64,000 bases of DNA, from assembly GCF_014084105.1 (NCBI RefSeq), contig NZ_CP048289.1:1063922-1127921 (forward strand), read 5' to 3'. Under the pieces are notes generated by a model. The model was not told the DNA's origin, searched no databases, and saw only the letters and a list, made by a program, of their open reading frames with translations. Of this stretch, positions 7,420-17,551 are shown one piece after another; positions within the stretch are counted from its first letter, which is position 1, and every line of letters starts with the position of its first letter. A program made the position numbers and the translations under genes. Origin of the DNA: Streptacidiphilus sp. P02-A3a (GTDB taxonomy: Bacteria > Actinomycetota > Actinomycetes > Streptomycetales > Streptomycetaceae).

Positions 7420-8403
7420 TCACCAGTCCGCGGGCAGCCCGTCCGGGTATTCCCCCCGGATCCGGTAGGCGAGTTCCGCCAGCGAGTCCGCGTCGAAGAT
7501 CTTCCGGGTCTTCTCCAGATGCCGGTTGACGGTCCGCAGGGACATCGCCAACGCCGAGCCGATGGCCTCGGTGGTCATTCCGCTGACCAGCAGTCGGATG
7601 ATCCGCCGCTGCTCCCCGGACAACTGCTTTCCCCGCGCTATTTCCGGGCGCTCCTCGAACGGCGAGGCCCGTTCCCAATTCTGCTCGAACAGCCGGTTTA
7701 TGAACGCCACCATGGACGGCTCACGGTTGAACACCGCGATCTCGGTGTCGCCGTCCAGCGGGTACATCACCATGTCGTCGATCAGGAAGACCCGGTCCGG
7801 CAGGTGCGGCAGGGTCCGCACCTCGGCCCCGGCCTCGGTCACCGTCCGGACGAACTGCACGCTCGGGGCGTGGTGCCGCTGGGAGTCCTGGTAGAGCATC
7901 TGCCGCTGGATGCCCCGGCGGGCCATTTCGAGTTCCGAGGCGATCGTCGCCCTGATCAGCTCGGCCGGTCGCGGCCCGCCCGGCTGGATCGTCCGGAGCC
8001 GTTTCACCGGCCCGCTCAGCACCAGTTGGAGCTGCTGGCCGACGGCCTCCTTGCCGGCGACGTACTGCACCAGCGAGGTCTCGTCGTGCCAGGCGCGCTC
8101 CGCGCGGTAGGCGGTGGTCAGCGTCTGCCAGTGGCCGCGCAGCTCGGCCGCGCGCGCCAGTTGGGCCGCCGCGCGGCGCTCCTGCTGCGCGGCCGCGGTC
8201 TCCGGGTCCACCGGCACCAGCACCGGTCGCTTGACCCCGGGTTTGAGCAGTCCGAGATCGAGCAGACGCTGACGGTGGTCGGTCACCGGATCGGCGTCGT
8301 CCGCGGGCGGTGGCGGGGTGATCGGGATGGCTCCGCTCTCCACGGCCTGGAGGTAGAGCTCGACTGCCTCGGCGGGCAGTTCGCCGAGCAGGTCGTCGTT
8401 CAC
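7420..8403 (-). CDS. LuxR-family (GerE-type HTH) transcriptional regulator
   Basis: Regulator of 327 residues. The last ~65 residues form a LuxR/GerE helix-turn-helix (LSGEQRRIIRLLVSGMTTEA... then AMSLRTVNRHLEKTRKIFDA). The long N-terminal part has no phospho-acceptor or autoinducer-domain motif that I can recognise. It is helical at first (Ala/Arg-rich coiled region, about residues 65-110) and then alpha/beta (VFLIDDMVMYPLDGDTEIAVFN), which resembles the phospholipase-D-like effector domain of TrmB-type regulators; this is inference. The GTG start has a poor ribosome site but overlaps the stop of an upstream 52-codon ORF by GTGA, so it is probably coupled to it. A plausible ligand is the product of the adjacent peptide gene. 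Confidence 0.85.
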   Translation of the reverse strand: MNDDLLGELPAEAVELYLQAVESGAIPITPPPPADDADPVTDHRQRLLDLGLLKPGVKRPVLVPVDPETAAAQQERRAAAQLARAAELRGHWQTLTTAYRAERAWHDETSLVQYVAGKEAVGQQLQLVLSGPVKRLRTIQPGGPRPAELIRATIASELEMARRGIQRQMLYQDSQRHHAPSVQFVRTVTEAGAEVRTLPHLPDRVFLIDDMVMYPLDGDTEIAVFNREPSMVAFINRLFEQNWERASPFEERPEIARGKQLSGEQRRIIRLLVSGMTTEAIGSALAMSLRTVNRHLEKTRKIFDADSLAELAYRIRGEYPDGLPADW

Positions 8404-8558
8404 GGGGCCACGGTCCGGCCGGAGCGGCTCTCGTCGGCCCGGTGGCGCACGTGTGGCCCGGCGACGGAGGTCACCGGGCCGGGCTGCTGCGGGGGCCCTT
8501 CGGCCTGGAGTGTGAGGTCACGCCGTCGGTAGAGGTACGTATCCGCCATCCACTGCAT
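8400..8558 (-). CDS. Small ORF (52 aa) translationally coupled to the LuxR regulator
   Basis: An ATG at 8558 preceded by GGGAGG with 6-nt spacing opens a 52-codon frame (MQWMADTYLYRRRDLTLQ at the N-terminus). It ends in TGA overlapping the GTG start of the LuxR gene by 4 nt. The strong ribosome site together with the weak site of the next gene argues that it is translated, either as a real small protein or as a leader controlling the regulator. The product is basic, lacks a signal peptide and resembles no family known to me. Confidence 0.55.
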   Translation of the reverse strand: MQWMADTYLYRRRDLTLQAEGPPQQPGPVTSVAGPHVRHRADESRSGRTVAP

Positions 8559-8658
8559 CTGGGTCCTCCCGTCGCTCGGGGCAGCTGCCTGCTCATCCGA
8601 CCTACAAGGATTACCAGATGAACGCCATTCGGTGGCACCCTCCGCCCGGCAGCCGCGC

Positions 8659-9213
8659 TCAGGCGGACTCGGGGTAGGCCAGCGAGGTGTCCGCCCAGTC
8701 GAGTGCGGTGACCACGGCGTGCTGGAGGTTCTTGGCGGACCAGTTGGAGTCGAACTGGATCGGCAGCACCGGGCAGACCTCCTCCAGCGTGGAGATCATC
8801 GGGTTGTGCGACACGGCGTGGTCCACCAGCAGCACCAGCGGCTTGCGCAGCGCGGAGGCCCAGCCGAGCTCCATGCCGACCCCGGCCGAGAGCGGTGCCT
8901 CGACATAGGCGAAGGCCAGGTCGGCGGACTGCATGCCGCGGAACGCGGAGGGGACGCGGATTCCGGTGCCGAGGCCGCGGGTGGCCCAGCAGTCGTCGTG
9001 GTGCTGGCTGTAGACGGTGACACCCGCGTCCAGCAGGGCGTCGCGCAGGGCGGTGACCTTGCCGCGCAGGGCGAGCGGGAAGACCCCGTCCGCCGGTCCG
9101 GTGAGGCGCAGTGAAGGAGCAGCAAGGAAGACCCGCAGGCAACGGCGCGCGTCGGCGGCGAGATCGTCCTCGGTGGCGCGGCTCTTCTGGTCCACGCCGT
9201 AAAGCTCGCTCAT
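8659..9213 (-). CDS. Nucleoside 2-deoxyribosyltransferase-like protein
   Basis: Cytoplasmic alpha/beta protein of 184 residues. MQSADLAFAYVEAPLSAGVGMELGWASALRK follows the pattern ADL-x-hydrophobic...GxxxELGxAxAxxKP of the nucleoside 2-deoxyribosyltransferase/TIR-like (STIR) fold, with the catalytic-type Glu in the MELGWA block. Members exchange or hydrolyse N-glycosidic bonds, and related folds cleave NAD in defence or signalling. Here substrate and activity are unknown. The ATG at 9213 has GGAG at proper spacing; a second ATG 12 nt upstream does not. It faces the same way as the small ORF and LuxR gene (about 100 nt apart), suggesting one transcript. Confidence 0.65.
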   Translation of the reverse strand: MSELYGVDQKSRATEDDLAADARRCLRVFLAAPSLRLTGPADGVFPLALRGKVTALRDALLDAGVTVYSQHHDDCWATRGLGTGIRVPSAFRGMQSADLAFAYVEAPLSAGVGMELGWASALRKPLVLLVDHAVSHNPMISTLEEVCPVLPIQFDSNWSAKNLQHAVVTALDWADTSLAYPESA

Positions 9214-9686
9214 GTTCCGCTCCATCGAGATAGTTGACCTGGTAACATCAAGTCCCCTACGGGGACAGGGGCTTGACGTTCAGGCGGCCGGCGCCGGCGG
9301 CCCATCCGGGGGGATGTCCTGATCCTTGCCTGTGCGTCGTACAGGTGTCCATCAAAGTCCGGTGGCCTATACATGCCTGTCCGAACGGGACACCCCTGCG
9401 CCGTTCGAGGCCCGCGGTGATCACGGCTCGATGGCATAAGTGCATGTCAAAGCCGTCAATGCTGCTGCCTGCGGCAAAGGGTTCAGCGCTGCCGAACCGT
9501 CGCGGACATGCCCATTCGAACGGCAGCCGACGGCACCGGACCGGGGGTGGTGTCGCGAACGGTCAGCGTCCGCATTCCGGGACGATCGCACCCCGGCTGC
9601 GGAAAGCCCGGCCGGGACCGGGCGCGGACACTATTCTTCGGTGCGACGACTGCGACGACCACTTCGGCACGATAAGGATCCGACCT
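9214..9686. other. Intergenic region of about 470 bp, divergent control region
   Basis: This lies between the deoxyribosyltransferase-like gene (minus) and a membrane protein gene (plus). An open frame runs through it on the plus strand, but it has atypical composition, no ribosome site and no recognisable product, so I treat it as non-coding. A TAAGGAT close to 9675 fits the ribosome site of the downstream GTG. No terminator or repeat stands out. Confidence 0.5.
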
Positions 9687-10268
9687 GTGAGCACACCCCC
9701 CTGGAACGGGTCGACTCCGCCGCCGCCGAACTGGGGTCCGCCCACGCCGCCGCCGCTGCCCCCGGGCAACCCGTACGAGCAGCAGGGCAACCCGTACGAG
9801 CAGCAGGGCAATCCCTACGAGCAGCAGGGGAACCCGTACGGCCAGCCGGGGCAGCCCGGTCAGCCGTGGGGCTCCGGCATGCAGCCGATGCTCCAGCTGC
9901 CCTCGAACACGCTGGTGACCATCGGCGACATCGTCTGCACCCAGACCGAGGTGATCACCCCCAGCGGGCGCTGCCCGGTCGGCCAGGTCACCTGGTCCTT
10001 CACCGACATGTCGCGGACCACCAAGACGCTGCCGGTCTGGGCGATCGTCTGCGCGGTGATCTTCTTCTTCTTCTGCCTGCTCGGCCTGCTCTTCCTGCTC
10101 GCCAAGGAGGAGCGCACCGAGGGCTCGGTGCAGGTGGTCGTCCAGGGCCCCGGCCTGCTGCACCAGCTCCAGCTGCCGGTCACCTCGGTGGGGCAGGTCC
10201 AGGACTACAACGCCCGCGTCGGCTACGCCCGCTCGCTGTCGGCCTCGGCCGGGATGGCGGGCTACTGA
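9687..10268 (+). CDS. Proline-rich single-pass membrane protein
   Basis: Protein of 193 residues with an N-terminal Pro/Gly/Gln-rich cytoplasmic tail that includes four 7-residue repeats of the GNPYEQQ type (about residues 27-54). A folded ~50-residue segment (LVTIGDIVCTQTEVITPSGR) follows, then one transmembrane helix (WAIVCAVIFFFFCLLGLLFLL, about residues 117-137) and a ~55-residue C-terminal domain. This layout recurs in uncharacterised streptomycete membrane proteins; function unknown. The GTG at 9687 was chosen because proline-rich composition and codon bias begin there. Confidence 0.75.
   Translation: MSTPPWNGSTPPPPNWGPPTPPPLPPGNPYEQQGNPYEQQGNPYEQQGNPYGQPGQPGQPWGSGMQPMLQLPSNTLVTIGDIVCTQTEVITPSGRCPVGQVTWSFTDMSRTTKTLPVWAIVCAVIFFFFCLLGLLFLLAKEERTEGSVQVVVQGPGLLHQLQLPVTSVGQVQDYNARVGYARSLSASAGMAGY
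9765..9848 (+). repeat. Four tandem 21-bp coding repeats
   Basis: Units start at 9765, 9786, 9807 and 9828. The first two are identical, the third differs at two positions and the fourth more. Each encodes a variant of GNPYEQQ. This is a coding microsatellite-like array that can change length by slippage; it is not a CRISPR. Confidence 0.9.
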
Positions 10269-10283
10269 CCACCCCGGCCCGCT

Positions 10284-10322
10284 GACCCACCGCCGGGCCG
10301 CCGTCCGGCCACCGGCGGGTCC
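10284..10322. terminator. Probable hairpin between convergent genes
   Basis: An imperfect GC-rich inverted repeat (GACCCACCGCCGG... with ...CCACCGGCGGGTC) lies between the membrane protein stop and the fumC stop. Pairing is interrupted, so confidence is moderate. Confidence 0.4.
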
Positions 10323-10323
10323 G

Positions 10324-11709
10324 CTACGGCCGGGTCATCCGCAGCACGTCCAGGGCCTCGTCCAGCTGCTGCTCGGTGAGCTTCCCCTGGTCGACGTAGC
10401 CGCGCTCCAGGGCCACCTCGCGGATGGTCCGGCGCTCGGCCAGCGCCTGCTTGGCGGTCTTCGCGGCCTCCTCGTAGCCGATGTAGCGGTTCAGCGGGGT
10501 CACCACGGACGGGGAGGACTCGGCGTACTCGCGCAGCCGCTCGGTGTTGGCGGTGATCCCGTCGACCGTGCGGTCGGCGAGCAGCCGGGCGACGTTGGCC
10601 AGCAGCCGGATCGACTCCAGCAGGTTGCGGGCGATCACCGGCAGCATCACGTTCAGCTCGAAGTTCCCGGCCGCGCCCGCCGCGGCCACGGTCGCGTCGT
10701 TGCCCAGGACCTGCGCGGCGACCATCACCACCGCCTCCGGGATCACCGGGTTGACCTTGCCGGGCATGATCGAGGAGCCCGGCTGGAGGTCCGGGAGGTT
10801 GATCTCGCCCAGTCCGGTCCGGGGTCCCGAGCCCATCCAGCGGAGGTCGTTCGCGATCTTGGTGAAGCCCACCGCGACCGTCCGCAGCTGGCCGCTCAGC
10901 TCGACCAGGCCGTCCCGCGCGCCCTGGGCCTCGAAGTGGTTGCGGGCCTCGGTGAGCGGCAGCCCGGTGGCTCGGGCGACCTCGGCGATCACCGCGGCGG
11001 AGAACCCGGGCGGGGTGTTGATCCCGGTCCCGACGGCGGTGCCGCCCAGCGGCAGCTCCGCGACCCGGGGCAGGGTCGCCCGCAGCCGCTCCACCCCGTA
11101 CCGCACCTGGGCGGCGTAGCCGCCGAACTCCTGGCCGAGGGTCACCGGCGTGGCGTCCATCAGGTGCGTCCGGCCCGACTTCACCACCTCGGCGAACTCC
11201 TCGGCCTTGCGCTCCAGCGCCGCCGCGAGGTGTTCCAGCGCCGGTACCAGGTCCTGGCTGACGGCCGCCGTCGCCGCCACGTGAATGGAACTCGGAAAGA
11301 CATCGTTCGACGACTGACTGGCATTGACATCGTCATTGGGGTGGACCGCCCGGCCCAGTCGTTCGCCCGCCAAGGTGGCGATCACTTCGTTCGCGTTCAT
11401 GTTGGACGAGGTACCCGAGCCGGTCTGGAACACGTCCACCGGGAACTCGGCGTCCCAGCGCCCGGCCGCCACCTCCGCCGCCGCCGCCGCGATCGCCTCG
11501 GCCACCGGTCCGTCGAGCACCCCCAGCCGCGCGTTCACGGTCGCCGCGGCCGCCTTGATCCGGCCCAGTGCGGCGATGTGCGCGGCTTCGAGCCGCTGCC
11601 CCGACACCGGGAAGTTCTGCACCGCCCGCTGCGTCTGCGCACCCCACTTGGCCTCCTTGGGCACCTGTACCTCGCCCATGGAGTCGTGCTCGATCCGGAA
11701 CTCGCTCAT
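10324..11709 (-). CDS. fumC: Fumarate hydratase, class II
   Basis: Iron-independent fumarase of 461 residues that interconverts fumarate and L-malate in the TCA cycle; homotetramer, cytoplasmic. The superfamily signature [15 protein letters not shown] is present near residue 318. The substrate-site blocks [14 protein letters not shown] and [12 protein letters not shown], and the [14 protein letters not shown] block, are all intact, giving a full-length class II enzyme. The ATG at 11709 is preceded by GGAGGTGGG. It is followed upstream (same strand, about 240 nt apart) by a class I, iron-sulfur fumarase, so the organism keeps both types together. Confidence 0.97.
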   Translation of the reverse strand: MSEFRIEHDSMGEVQVPKEAKWGAQTQRAVQNFPVSGQRLEAAHIAALGRIKAAAATVNARLGVLDGPVAEAIAAAAAEVAAGRWDAEFPVDVFQTGSGTSSNMNANEVIATLAGERLGRAVHPNDDVNASQSSNDVFPSSIHVAATAAVSQDLVPALEHLAAALERKAEEFAEVVKSGRTHLMDATPVTLGQEFGGYAAQVRYGVERLRATLPRVAELPLGGTAVGTGINTPPGFSAAVIAEVARATGLPLTEARNHFEAQGARDGLVELSGQLRTVAVGFTKIANDLRWMGSGPRTGLGEINLPDLQPGSSIMPGKVNPVIPEAVVMVAAQVLGNDATVAAAGAAGNFELNVMLPVIARNLLESIRLLANVARLLADRTVDGITANTERLREYAESSPSVVTPLNRYIGYEEAAKTAKQALAERRTIREVALERGYVDQGKLTEQQLDEALDVLRMTRP

Positions 11710-11786
11710 GTCCCACCTCCACTGTCGTCAGCGACAGCAGCCTCCCCCCTGTTCCCACCCCCACCCCCGCTTCCCGCCCGCCGGGC

Positions 11787-11946
11787 GTGTCGGTCCGGAC
11801 GCGGACCGGCTGGGCGGTGACCGGCGACACCCAGCACCTGCCCGGGTACTGCCTGCCGCTGCACGGCCCGGTGCGGCGCTACGCCGCCCTGTCCGCCGTC
11901 CTCGCCGACGCCTACGGCGAGGACGGCCGGGGGCCCGGACCGGAGG

Positions 11947-11972
<26 letters not shown>
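11787..11972 (+). CDS. Doubtful small ORF between the two fumarase genes
   Basis: A GTG-initiated frame of 61 codons (start [14 protein letters not shown]) lies in the spacer between the two fumarase genes, on the opposite strand, and overlaps the 3' end of the class I gene by 26 nt. The middle ([24 protein letters not shown]) has protein-like composition, but there is no clear ribosome site. It may be a small gene or chance; listed for completeness. Confidence 0.2.
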
Positions 11973-13599
<1,627 letters not shown>

Positions 13600-13730
13600 G
13601 AGTGCATTCCTCACGGGTCGGGCGGGGGCGTCGTCGTCGGCGCGCACCGTTCAGGGTATGCAGTCGGCGCGGGCGTGTGGGCCCCGGGCGGGGCTGTCCC
13701 GGCACGCGCCCGAGTGACTATCCTCACGCT

Positions 13731-14441
13731 GTGGAAAACTCACCCCTCCCCGAGCCGCTGCCGGACCCGCTGAAGAAGGCCCCCGGCGGCGCCGAGCCCA
13801 GGCCGTACGCCGATCCGGCCCTGGAACTGCGGGCCTCCGACGCCGACCGGGAGCGGGTGGTCGAGGCGCTGCGCGAGGCCTACGCGGAGGGCAGGCTGAC
13901 CGCCGAGGAGCACTCGGAGCGGGTGGACTCGGTCTACGCGGCGAAGACCATGGGCGAACTGGTCCCGCTGACCAAGGACCTGCCGGCGCACTCCGAGGTC
14001 CACCGGTCGGCCCCGGCCGCCGCCCCCGCGCCGCGGCGGACGCAGCCGGAGCCGCCCGCGCGGCAGGAGAACCCGAGGATGATCGCGGTCTTCGGCGGGA
14101 CCGAGCGCAAGGGCCGGTTCCGGGTGGGCTCGCTGATCAAGGCGATCGTGGTCTTCGGCGGGGTGTCGATCGACCTGTCGGAGGCGGTCTTCGACGAGCC
14201 CGAACTGGTGATCGACTGCCGGGCGGTGTTCGGCGGTGTGGAGATCAAGGTGCCCCCGCACGTCACCCTGCGCGGCGGCGGGGTCAACGTCTTCGGCGGC
14301 TCGGACATCCAGGAGCAGGAGGGCGAGGGCCCGGCGGCTCCGGTGGTGACGGTGAAGACCGTCTGCGTCTTCGGCGGGGTCAGCGCGCAGCGCAAGAAGC
14401 CCGGAAAGGTGAAAGACGCACTGCGCAAGCACCTTGAGTAG
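13731..14441 (+). CDS. DUF1707 protein with LiaF-like C-terminal domain
   Basis: Protein of 236 residues. A DUF1707 module (ELRASDADRERVVEALREAYAEGRLTAEE, about residues 26-75) is followed by a Pro/Ala linker. The C-terminal beta-helical domain has repeated VFGG motifs (AVFGGTERKG, VFGGVSIDLSEA, VFGGVEIKVP, VFGGSDI, VFGGVSAQ) as in LiaF / cell-wall-active antibiotic response proteins. No transmembrane helix is visible, so it is probably a cytoplasmic or membrane-associated accessory of envelope stress signalling (inference). The start is the GTG at 13731, divergent from the class I fumarase. Confidence 0.85.
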   Translation: MENSPLPEPLPDPLKKAPGGAEPRPYADPALELRASDADRERVVEALREAYAEGRLTAEEHSERVDSVYAAKTMGELVPLTKDLPAHSEVHRSAPAAAPAPRRTQPEPPARQENPRMIAVFGGTERKGRFRVGSLIKAIVVFGGVSIDLSEAVFDEPELVIDCRAVFGGVEIKVPPHVTLRGGGVNVFGGSDIQEQEGEGPAAPVVTVKTVCVFGGVSAQRKKPGKVKDALRKHLE

Positions 14442-14604
14442 GAATGGTTCTGACTGTCCGTTGATTGGATTGTCTGTATCGCGCATGGATGGTTCGTCGG
14501 CGGGGTAGATCCTGGCTCACATCGCCTCGTCGTACGGCAGCGGCGTGCGTGCCGGGTCGTACGGCGGTGTGGACCCCTCCGAAGACTGCCGTCAGGAGTG
14601 CGCC

Positions 14605-14979
14605 GTGCTTCACCCGATAGAAGCCCGTCTGGACGCGAATCGTTCACACGTTCCCGCACGTAGCGGCGGCTCCACGGATGACACGCCCTGGCATTCCAAT
14701 GCCGCCTGTCGCCGGGACGAGGCGGGACTCTTCTTCGCCCCCTCCAAGGAGCCGACGGCCGCCCGGCTGTCCCGCGAGGAGCAGGCCAAGCGGGTCTGCG
14801 CCCGCTGCCCGGTGCTGCTGGAGTGCCGCGAGCACGCGCTGATCCAGCCGGAGCCGTACGGGGTGTGGGGCGGGCTCACCGCCGCCGAGCGCCGGGTGGT
14901 GCTGGCCCGGCGCCGCCGCCGGGAGCAGGAGCTCCGGGAGGCGGCGCGGGTCGGCGCCCAGGTCGCCGCCGCGGGCTGA
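14605..14979 (+). CDS. WhiB-like iron-sulfur transcription factor
   Basis: Actinobacteria-specific regulator of 124 residues. Four cluster cysteines are visible: Cys35, then Cys65 and Cys68 (CARC), then Cys74. The tight turn GVWGG (residues 86-90) is followed by the basic tail LARRRRREQELREA. It binds a redox- or NO-sensitive [4Fe-4S] cluster and usually works with the primary sigma factor. The GTG at 14605 has AGGAG upstream. The position between a DUF1707 gene and glpX is what I recall for Streptomyces wblI, but the symbol is left blank because this rests on memory of synteny. Confidence 0.93.
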   Translation: MLHPIEARLDANRSHVPARSGGSTDDTPWHSNAACRRDEAGLFFAPSKEPTAARLSREEQAKRVCARCPVLLECREHALIQPEPYGVWGGLTAAERRVVLARRRRREQELREAARVGAQVAAAG

Positions 14980-15020
14980 AACCGCCCGCGACGGCCTTGC
15001 GGCGACGGCCCCGGGCCGGG

Positions 15021-16070
15021 CTAGCGCGCCCGGTCGAAGTCGATCGCGCTGTAGGCGCGCAGCTTCGACAGCTTGTGCTCGCTCTCGATCCGCCGGATCG
15101 TCCCGCTCTTGGAGCGCATCACCAGGGAGCTGGTGGTGGCGGTCTCCGCCTTGTAGTGGACGCCGCGCAGCAGTTCGCCGTCGGTGATCCCGGTCGCGAC
15201 GAAGAACACGTTGTCGCCGCTCACCAGGTCGTCGGTGTGCAGTACCCGGCCCAGGTCGTGCCCGGCGTCCTGCGCCTTGCGCCGCTCCGCCTCGTCCTTG
15301 GGCCACAGGCGGCCCTGGATCACGCCGCCGAGGCATGTGATGGCACAGGCCGCGATGATCCCCTCGGGGGTGCCGCCGATGCCGAGCAGCAGGTCCACGC
15401 CGGTGCCTTCGCGCACCGCCATGACCGCGCCCGCGACGTCGCCGTCCGAGATGAACTTGATCCGCGCCCCGGTGGCCCGGATCTCGGCGGCCAGCTTCTC
15501 GTGCCGGGGCCGGTCCAGCAGCACCACGGTGACGTCCTCGGGCGCGCAGCCCTTGGCCCGGGCGACCGCCCGGACGTTGTGCTCGACCGGCGCGGTGATG
15601 TCGACCGCTCCGGCCGCCTCCGCCCCGGCGACCAGCTTGTCCATGTAGAAGACGGCGCTGGGGTCGAACATGGTGCCCCGGTCGGCCACGGCGAGTACCG
15701 CCACCGCGTTCGGCATGCCCTTGGCGGTCAGCGTGGTGCCGTCCACCGGGTCCACCGCGACGTCGCACTCGGGGCCGGTGCCGTCGCCGATCCGCTCCCC
15801 GTTGAAGAGCATGGGCGCGTCGTCCTTCTCGCCCTCGCCGATGACGACCACGCCGTTCATGGAGACGGTGTGGACGAGGGTCCGCATGGCGCGGACAGCG
15901 GCGCCGTCGGCACCGTTCTTGTCGCCGCGCCCGACCCAGCGACCGGCCGCCATGGCGGCGGCCTCGGTCACCCGGACGAGTTCGAGGGCGAGGTTGCGGT
16001 CTGGCGCCTCCGGGGCGACCTCCAGGGAAGAGGGCAGATTGTGCTGGTTGTGCGGGTGCTGCTCGGTCAT
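15021..16070 (-). CDS. glpX: Fructose-1,6-bisphosphatase, class II
   Basis: Enzyme of 349 residues that hydrolyses fructose 1,6-bisphosphate to fructose 6-phosphate in gluconeogenesis; metal-dependent, cytoplasmic. Motifs are [27 protein letters not shown] (the metal- and phosphate-binding DPVDGT block) and [14 protein letters not shown]. The ATG at 16070 is followed by a hydrophilic His/Gln-rich leader before [19 protein letters not shown], the conserved start of the fold. It is convergent with the WhiB-like gene and divergent from the DUF4245 gene. Confidence 0.96.
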   Translation of the reverse strand: MTEQHPHNQHNLPSSLEVAPEAPDRNLALELVRVTEAAAMAAGRWVGRGDKNGADGAAVRAMRTLVHTVSMNGVVVIGEGEKDDAPMLFNGERIGDGTGPECDVAVDPVDGTTLTAKGMPNAVAVLAVADRGTMFDPSAVFYMDKLVAGAEAAGAVDITAPVEHNVRAVARAKGCAPEDVTVVLLDRPRHEKLAAEIRATGARIKFISDGDVAGAVMAVREGTGVDLLLGIGGTPEGIIAACAITCLGGVIQGRLWPKDEAERRKAQDAGHDLGRVLHTDDLVSGDNVFFVATGITDGELLRGVHYKAETATTSSLVMRSKSGTIRRIESEHKLSKLRAYSAIDFDRAR

Positions 16071-16209
16071 CGGTCCCGTACCTCTCTGTACGACGACGGC
16101 CGGATGAGGGTGTGTTGATCGTATCCGCGACCTGCGAGTATGTCTGTGGCGCGCGGCACGTGGGACCCCGGTGCCGGGTTGCGCGAGGGCCATGGGCCAC
16201 CATGGACGG

Positions 16210-16791
16210 GTGGCAACAGAGAACGCGGTAGCGCAAGCCGGCACAGCTCCCACGACGACGCAGAAGCGTCCGGGCATGGGCGCCAAATCAGTCAAGGACA
16301 TGGTCCTGTCGCTGGCCGCCGTCATGCTGGCGGGCCTGGTCATCTACTACTTCATCCCGCACTCGGCCGGGAACGGCGTGCACGCGGTCCAGGGCGGCAT
16401 CACCTCCTCGGTGGAGTCCGCCCGGCGCGCGGCCCCCTATCCGGTGCTGGCGCCCAGCGGCCTGCCCAAGGGCTGGACCGCCACCGAGGTCAACTACGAC
16501 GGCATGGACGCGACGGACGCGCAGTGGTCGCTGGGCTACATCGACCCGAGCGGGCAGTACGTGTCGGTGCAGCAGAGCAACGGCGGGGCGGCCGACTTCA
16601 TCTCCAGTGTGACCACCAACGGGGTGAAGATCGGCGGGACCAGCGTCGTCAACGGCGTGACCTGGGCCCACTACCAGGGCACCAACTACCGGGCGCTGGT
16701 GCTGGAGACCCCGAAGGTGACCACGGTGGTGACCGGCACCGAGTCGTTCGCGGCGATGGAGACCTTCGCCGCGGCGCTCCGGAGCAGCTGA
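16210..16791 (+). CDS. DUF4245 family membrane-anchored protein
   Basis: Protein of 193 residues: a short Thr/Gln-rich N-terminus, one transmembrane helix ([19 protein letters not shown], about residues 34-52) and an extracytoplasmic domain starting at [20 protein letters not shown], typical of DUF4245. Function is unknown; it is conserved in actinobacteria next to glpX. The GTG at 16210 was taken as the start; an internal ATG just before the helix is an alternative. Confidence 0.85.
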   Translation: MATENAVAQAGTAPTTTQKRPGMGAKSVKDMVLSLAAVMLAGLVIYYFIPHSAGNGVHAVQGGITSSVESARRAAPYPVLAPSGLPKGWTATEVNYDGMDATDAQWSLGYIDPSGQYVSVQQSNGGAADFISSVTTNGVKIGGTSVVNGVTWAHYQGTNYRALVLETPKVTTVVTGTESFAAMETFAAALRSS

Positions 16792-16822
16792 GCGCCGGCG
16801 CTTCGCGCCCGCGCCCGCACCG

Positions 16823-16869
16823 ACCACAGCGCCCCCGACCGGATTCGATCCGGTCGGGGGCGCTGTGGT
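16823..16869. terminator. Perfect 22-bp inverted repeat, bidirectional terminator
   Basis: Arms 16823-16844 and 16848-16869 pair without mismatch around the 3-nt loop TCG. It sits between the convergent DUF4245 and nitroreductase genes and is by far the cleanest stem in the window. Confidence 0.9.
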
Positions 16870-16882
16870 GCGGAGCGGCGGC

Positions 16883-17488
16883 TCAGACGGTGGTGACGAC
16901 CTCGTCGTACTCCAGCCGCGGGGAGCGGGGGAACCAGGCGTTCTCGCCGGGCTTGCCGATGTTGATCACGGTCAGCACCGAGTGGTCGCCGTCGGGGAAG
17001 AAGTCCTTGTTGATGCCCTCGGCGTTGTAGCCGGTCATCGGGCCCGCGGCCAGGCCGGCCGCGCGGATGCCCAGGATGAAGTAGGCGACCTGGAGCGTGG
17101 CGTTCAGGTTCGAGGCGGCCTCACGGCCGGGACGCTCGGCGAAGAAGAGGTCCTTGGCCTGGGGGAAGTGCGGGAAGAGCTTCGGCAGCTCCTCGTGGAA
17201 CTCGTGGTCGGCGGCCAGGATGGCGACCAGCGGGGCCTTGCCGGTCTTCTCCTTGTTGCCGTCCGCCAGGTGCGAGACCAGCCGGGCGCGGGCGTCGTCG
17301 GAGCGGACCAGCAGCACCCGGAGCGGCGACATGTTCATCGAGGTCGGCGCGTACTTGACCAGGTCGTAGACGGCCTGGATCTGCTCGTCGGTGACCGGCT
17401 CGTCGGTGAAGCTGTTCGCGGTGCGGGCCTCGCGGAAGAGCAGGTCCTGGGCGGCGGGGTCGAGCACGAGCGCGTCGGCAGCAGTCAT
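16883..17488 (-). CDS. Malonic semialdehyde reductase / nitroreductase (RutE-like)
   Basis: FMN-dependent nitroreductase-fold protein of 201 residues. SFTDEPVTDEQIQAVYDLVKYAPTS followed by SPLRVLLVRSD matches the RutE/HadB subfamily start, and the C-terminal YNAEGINKDFFPDG and VINIGKPGENAWFPRSPRL blocks are diagnostic. RutE reduces malonic semialdehyde to 3-hydroxypropionate in the Rut pyrimidine pathway, but no other rut genes are near, so the substrate here may be another aldehyde, quinone or nitro compound. A MarR-like operator candidate lies about 65 nt upstream. Confidence 0.88.
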   Translation of the reverse strand: MTAADALVLDPAAQDLLFREARTANSFTDEPVTDEQIQAVYDLVKYAPTSMNMSPLRVLLVRSDDARARLVSHLADGNKEKTGKAPLVAILAADHEFHEELPKLFPHFPQAKDLFFAERPGREAASNLNATLQVAYFILGIRAAGLAAGPMTGYNAEGINKDFFPDGDHSVLTVINIGKPGENAWFPRSPRLEYDEVVTTV

Positions 17489-17551
17489 GGGTACACCTCA
17501 TGTGAAATCCGGAGCGGCGGTGGTGCCGCATGCCTCGATCAACATAGGTGA

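Noticed and set aside
9273-9686. N-terminal extension of the proline-rich membrane protein
   Set aside because: In frame but compositionally unlike protein, rich in Arg/Pro/His/Cys, no ribosome site; the GTG at 9687 fits better.
9765-9848. Regular 21-bp repeats as a CRISPR array
   Set aside because: Units are directly adjacent without spacers, in frame, and encode a protein heptad repeat.
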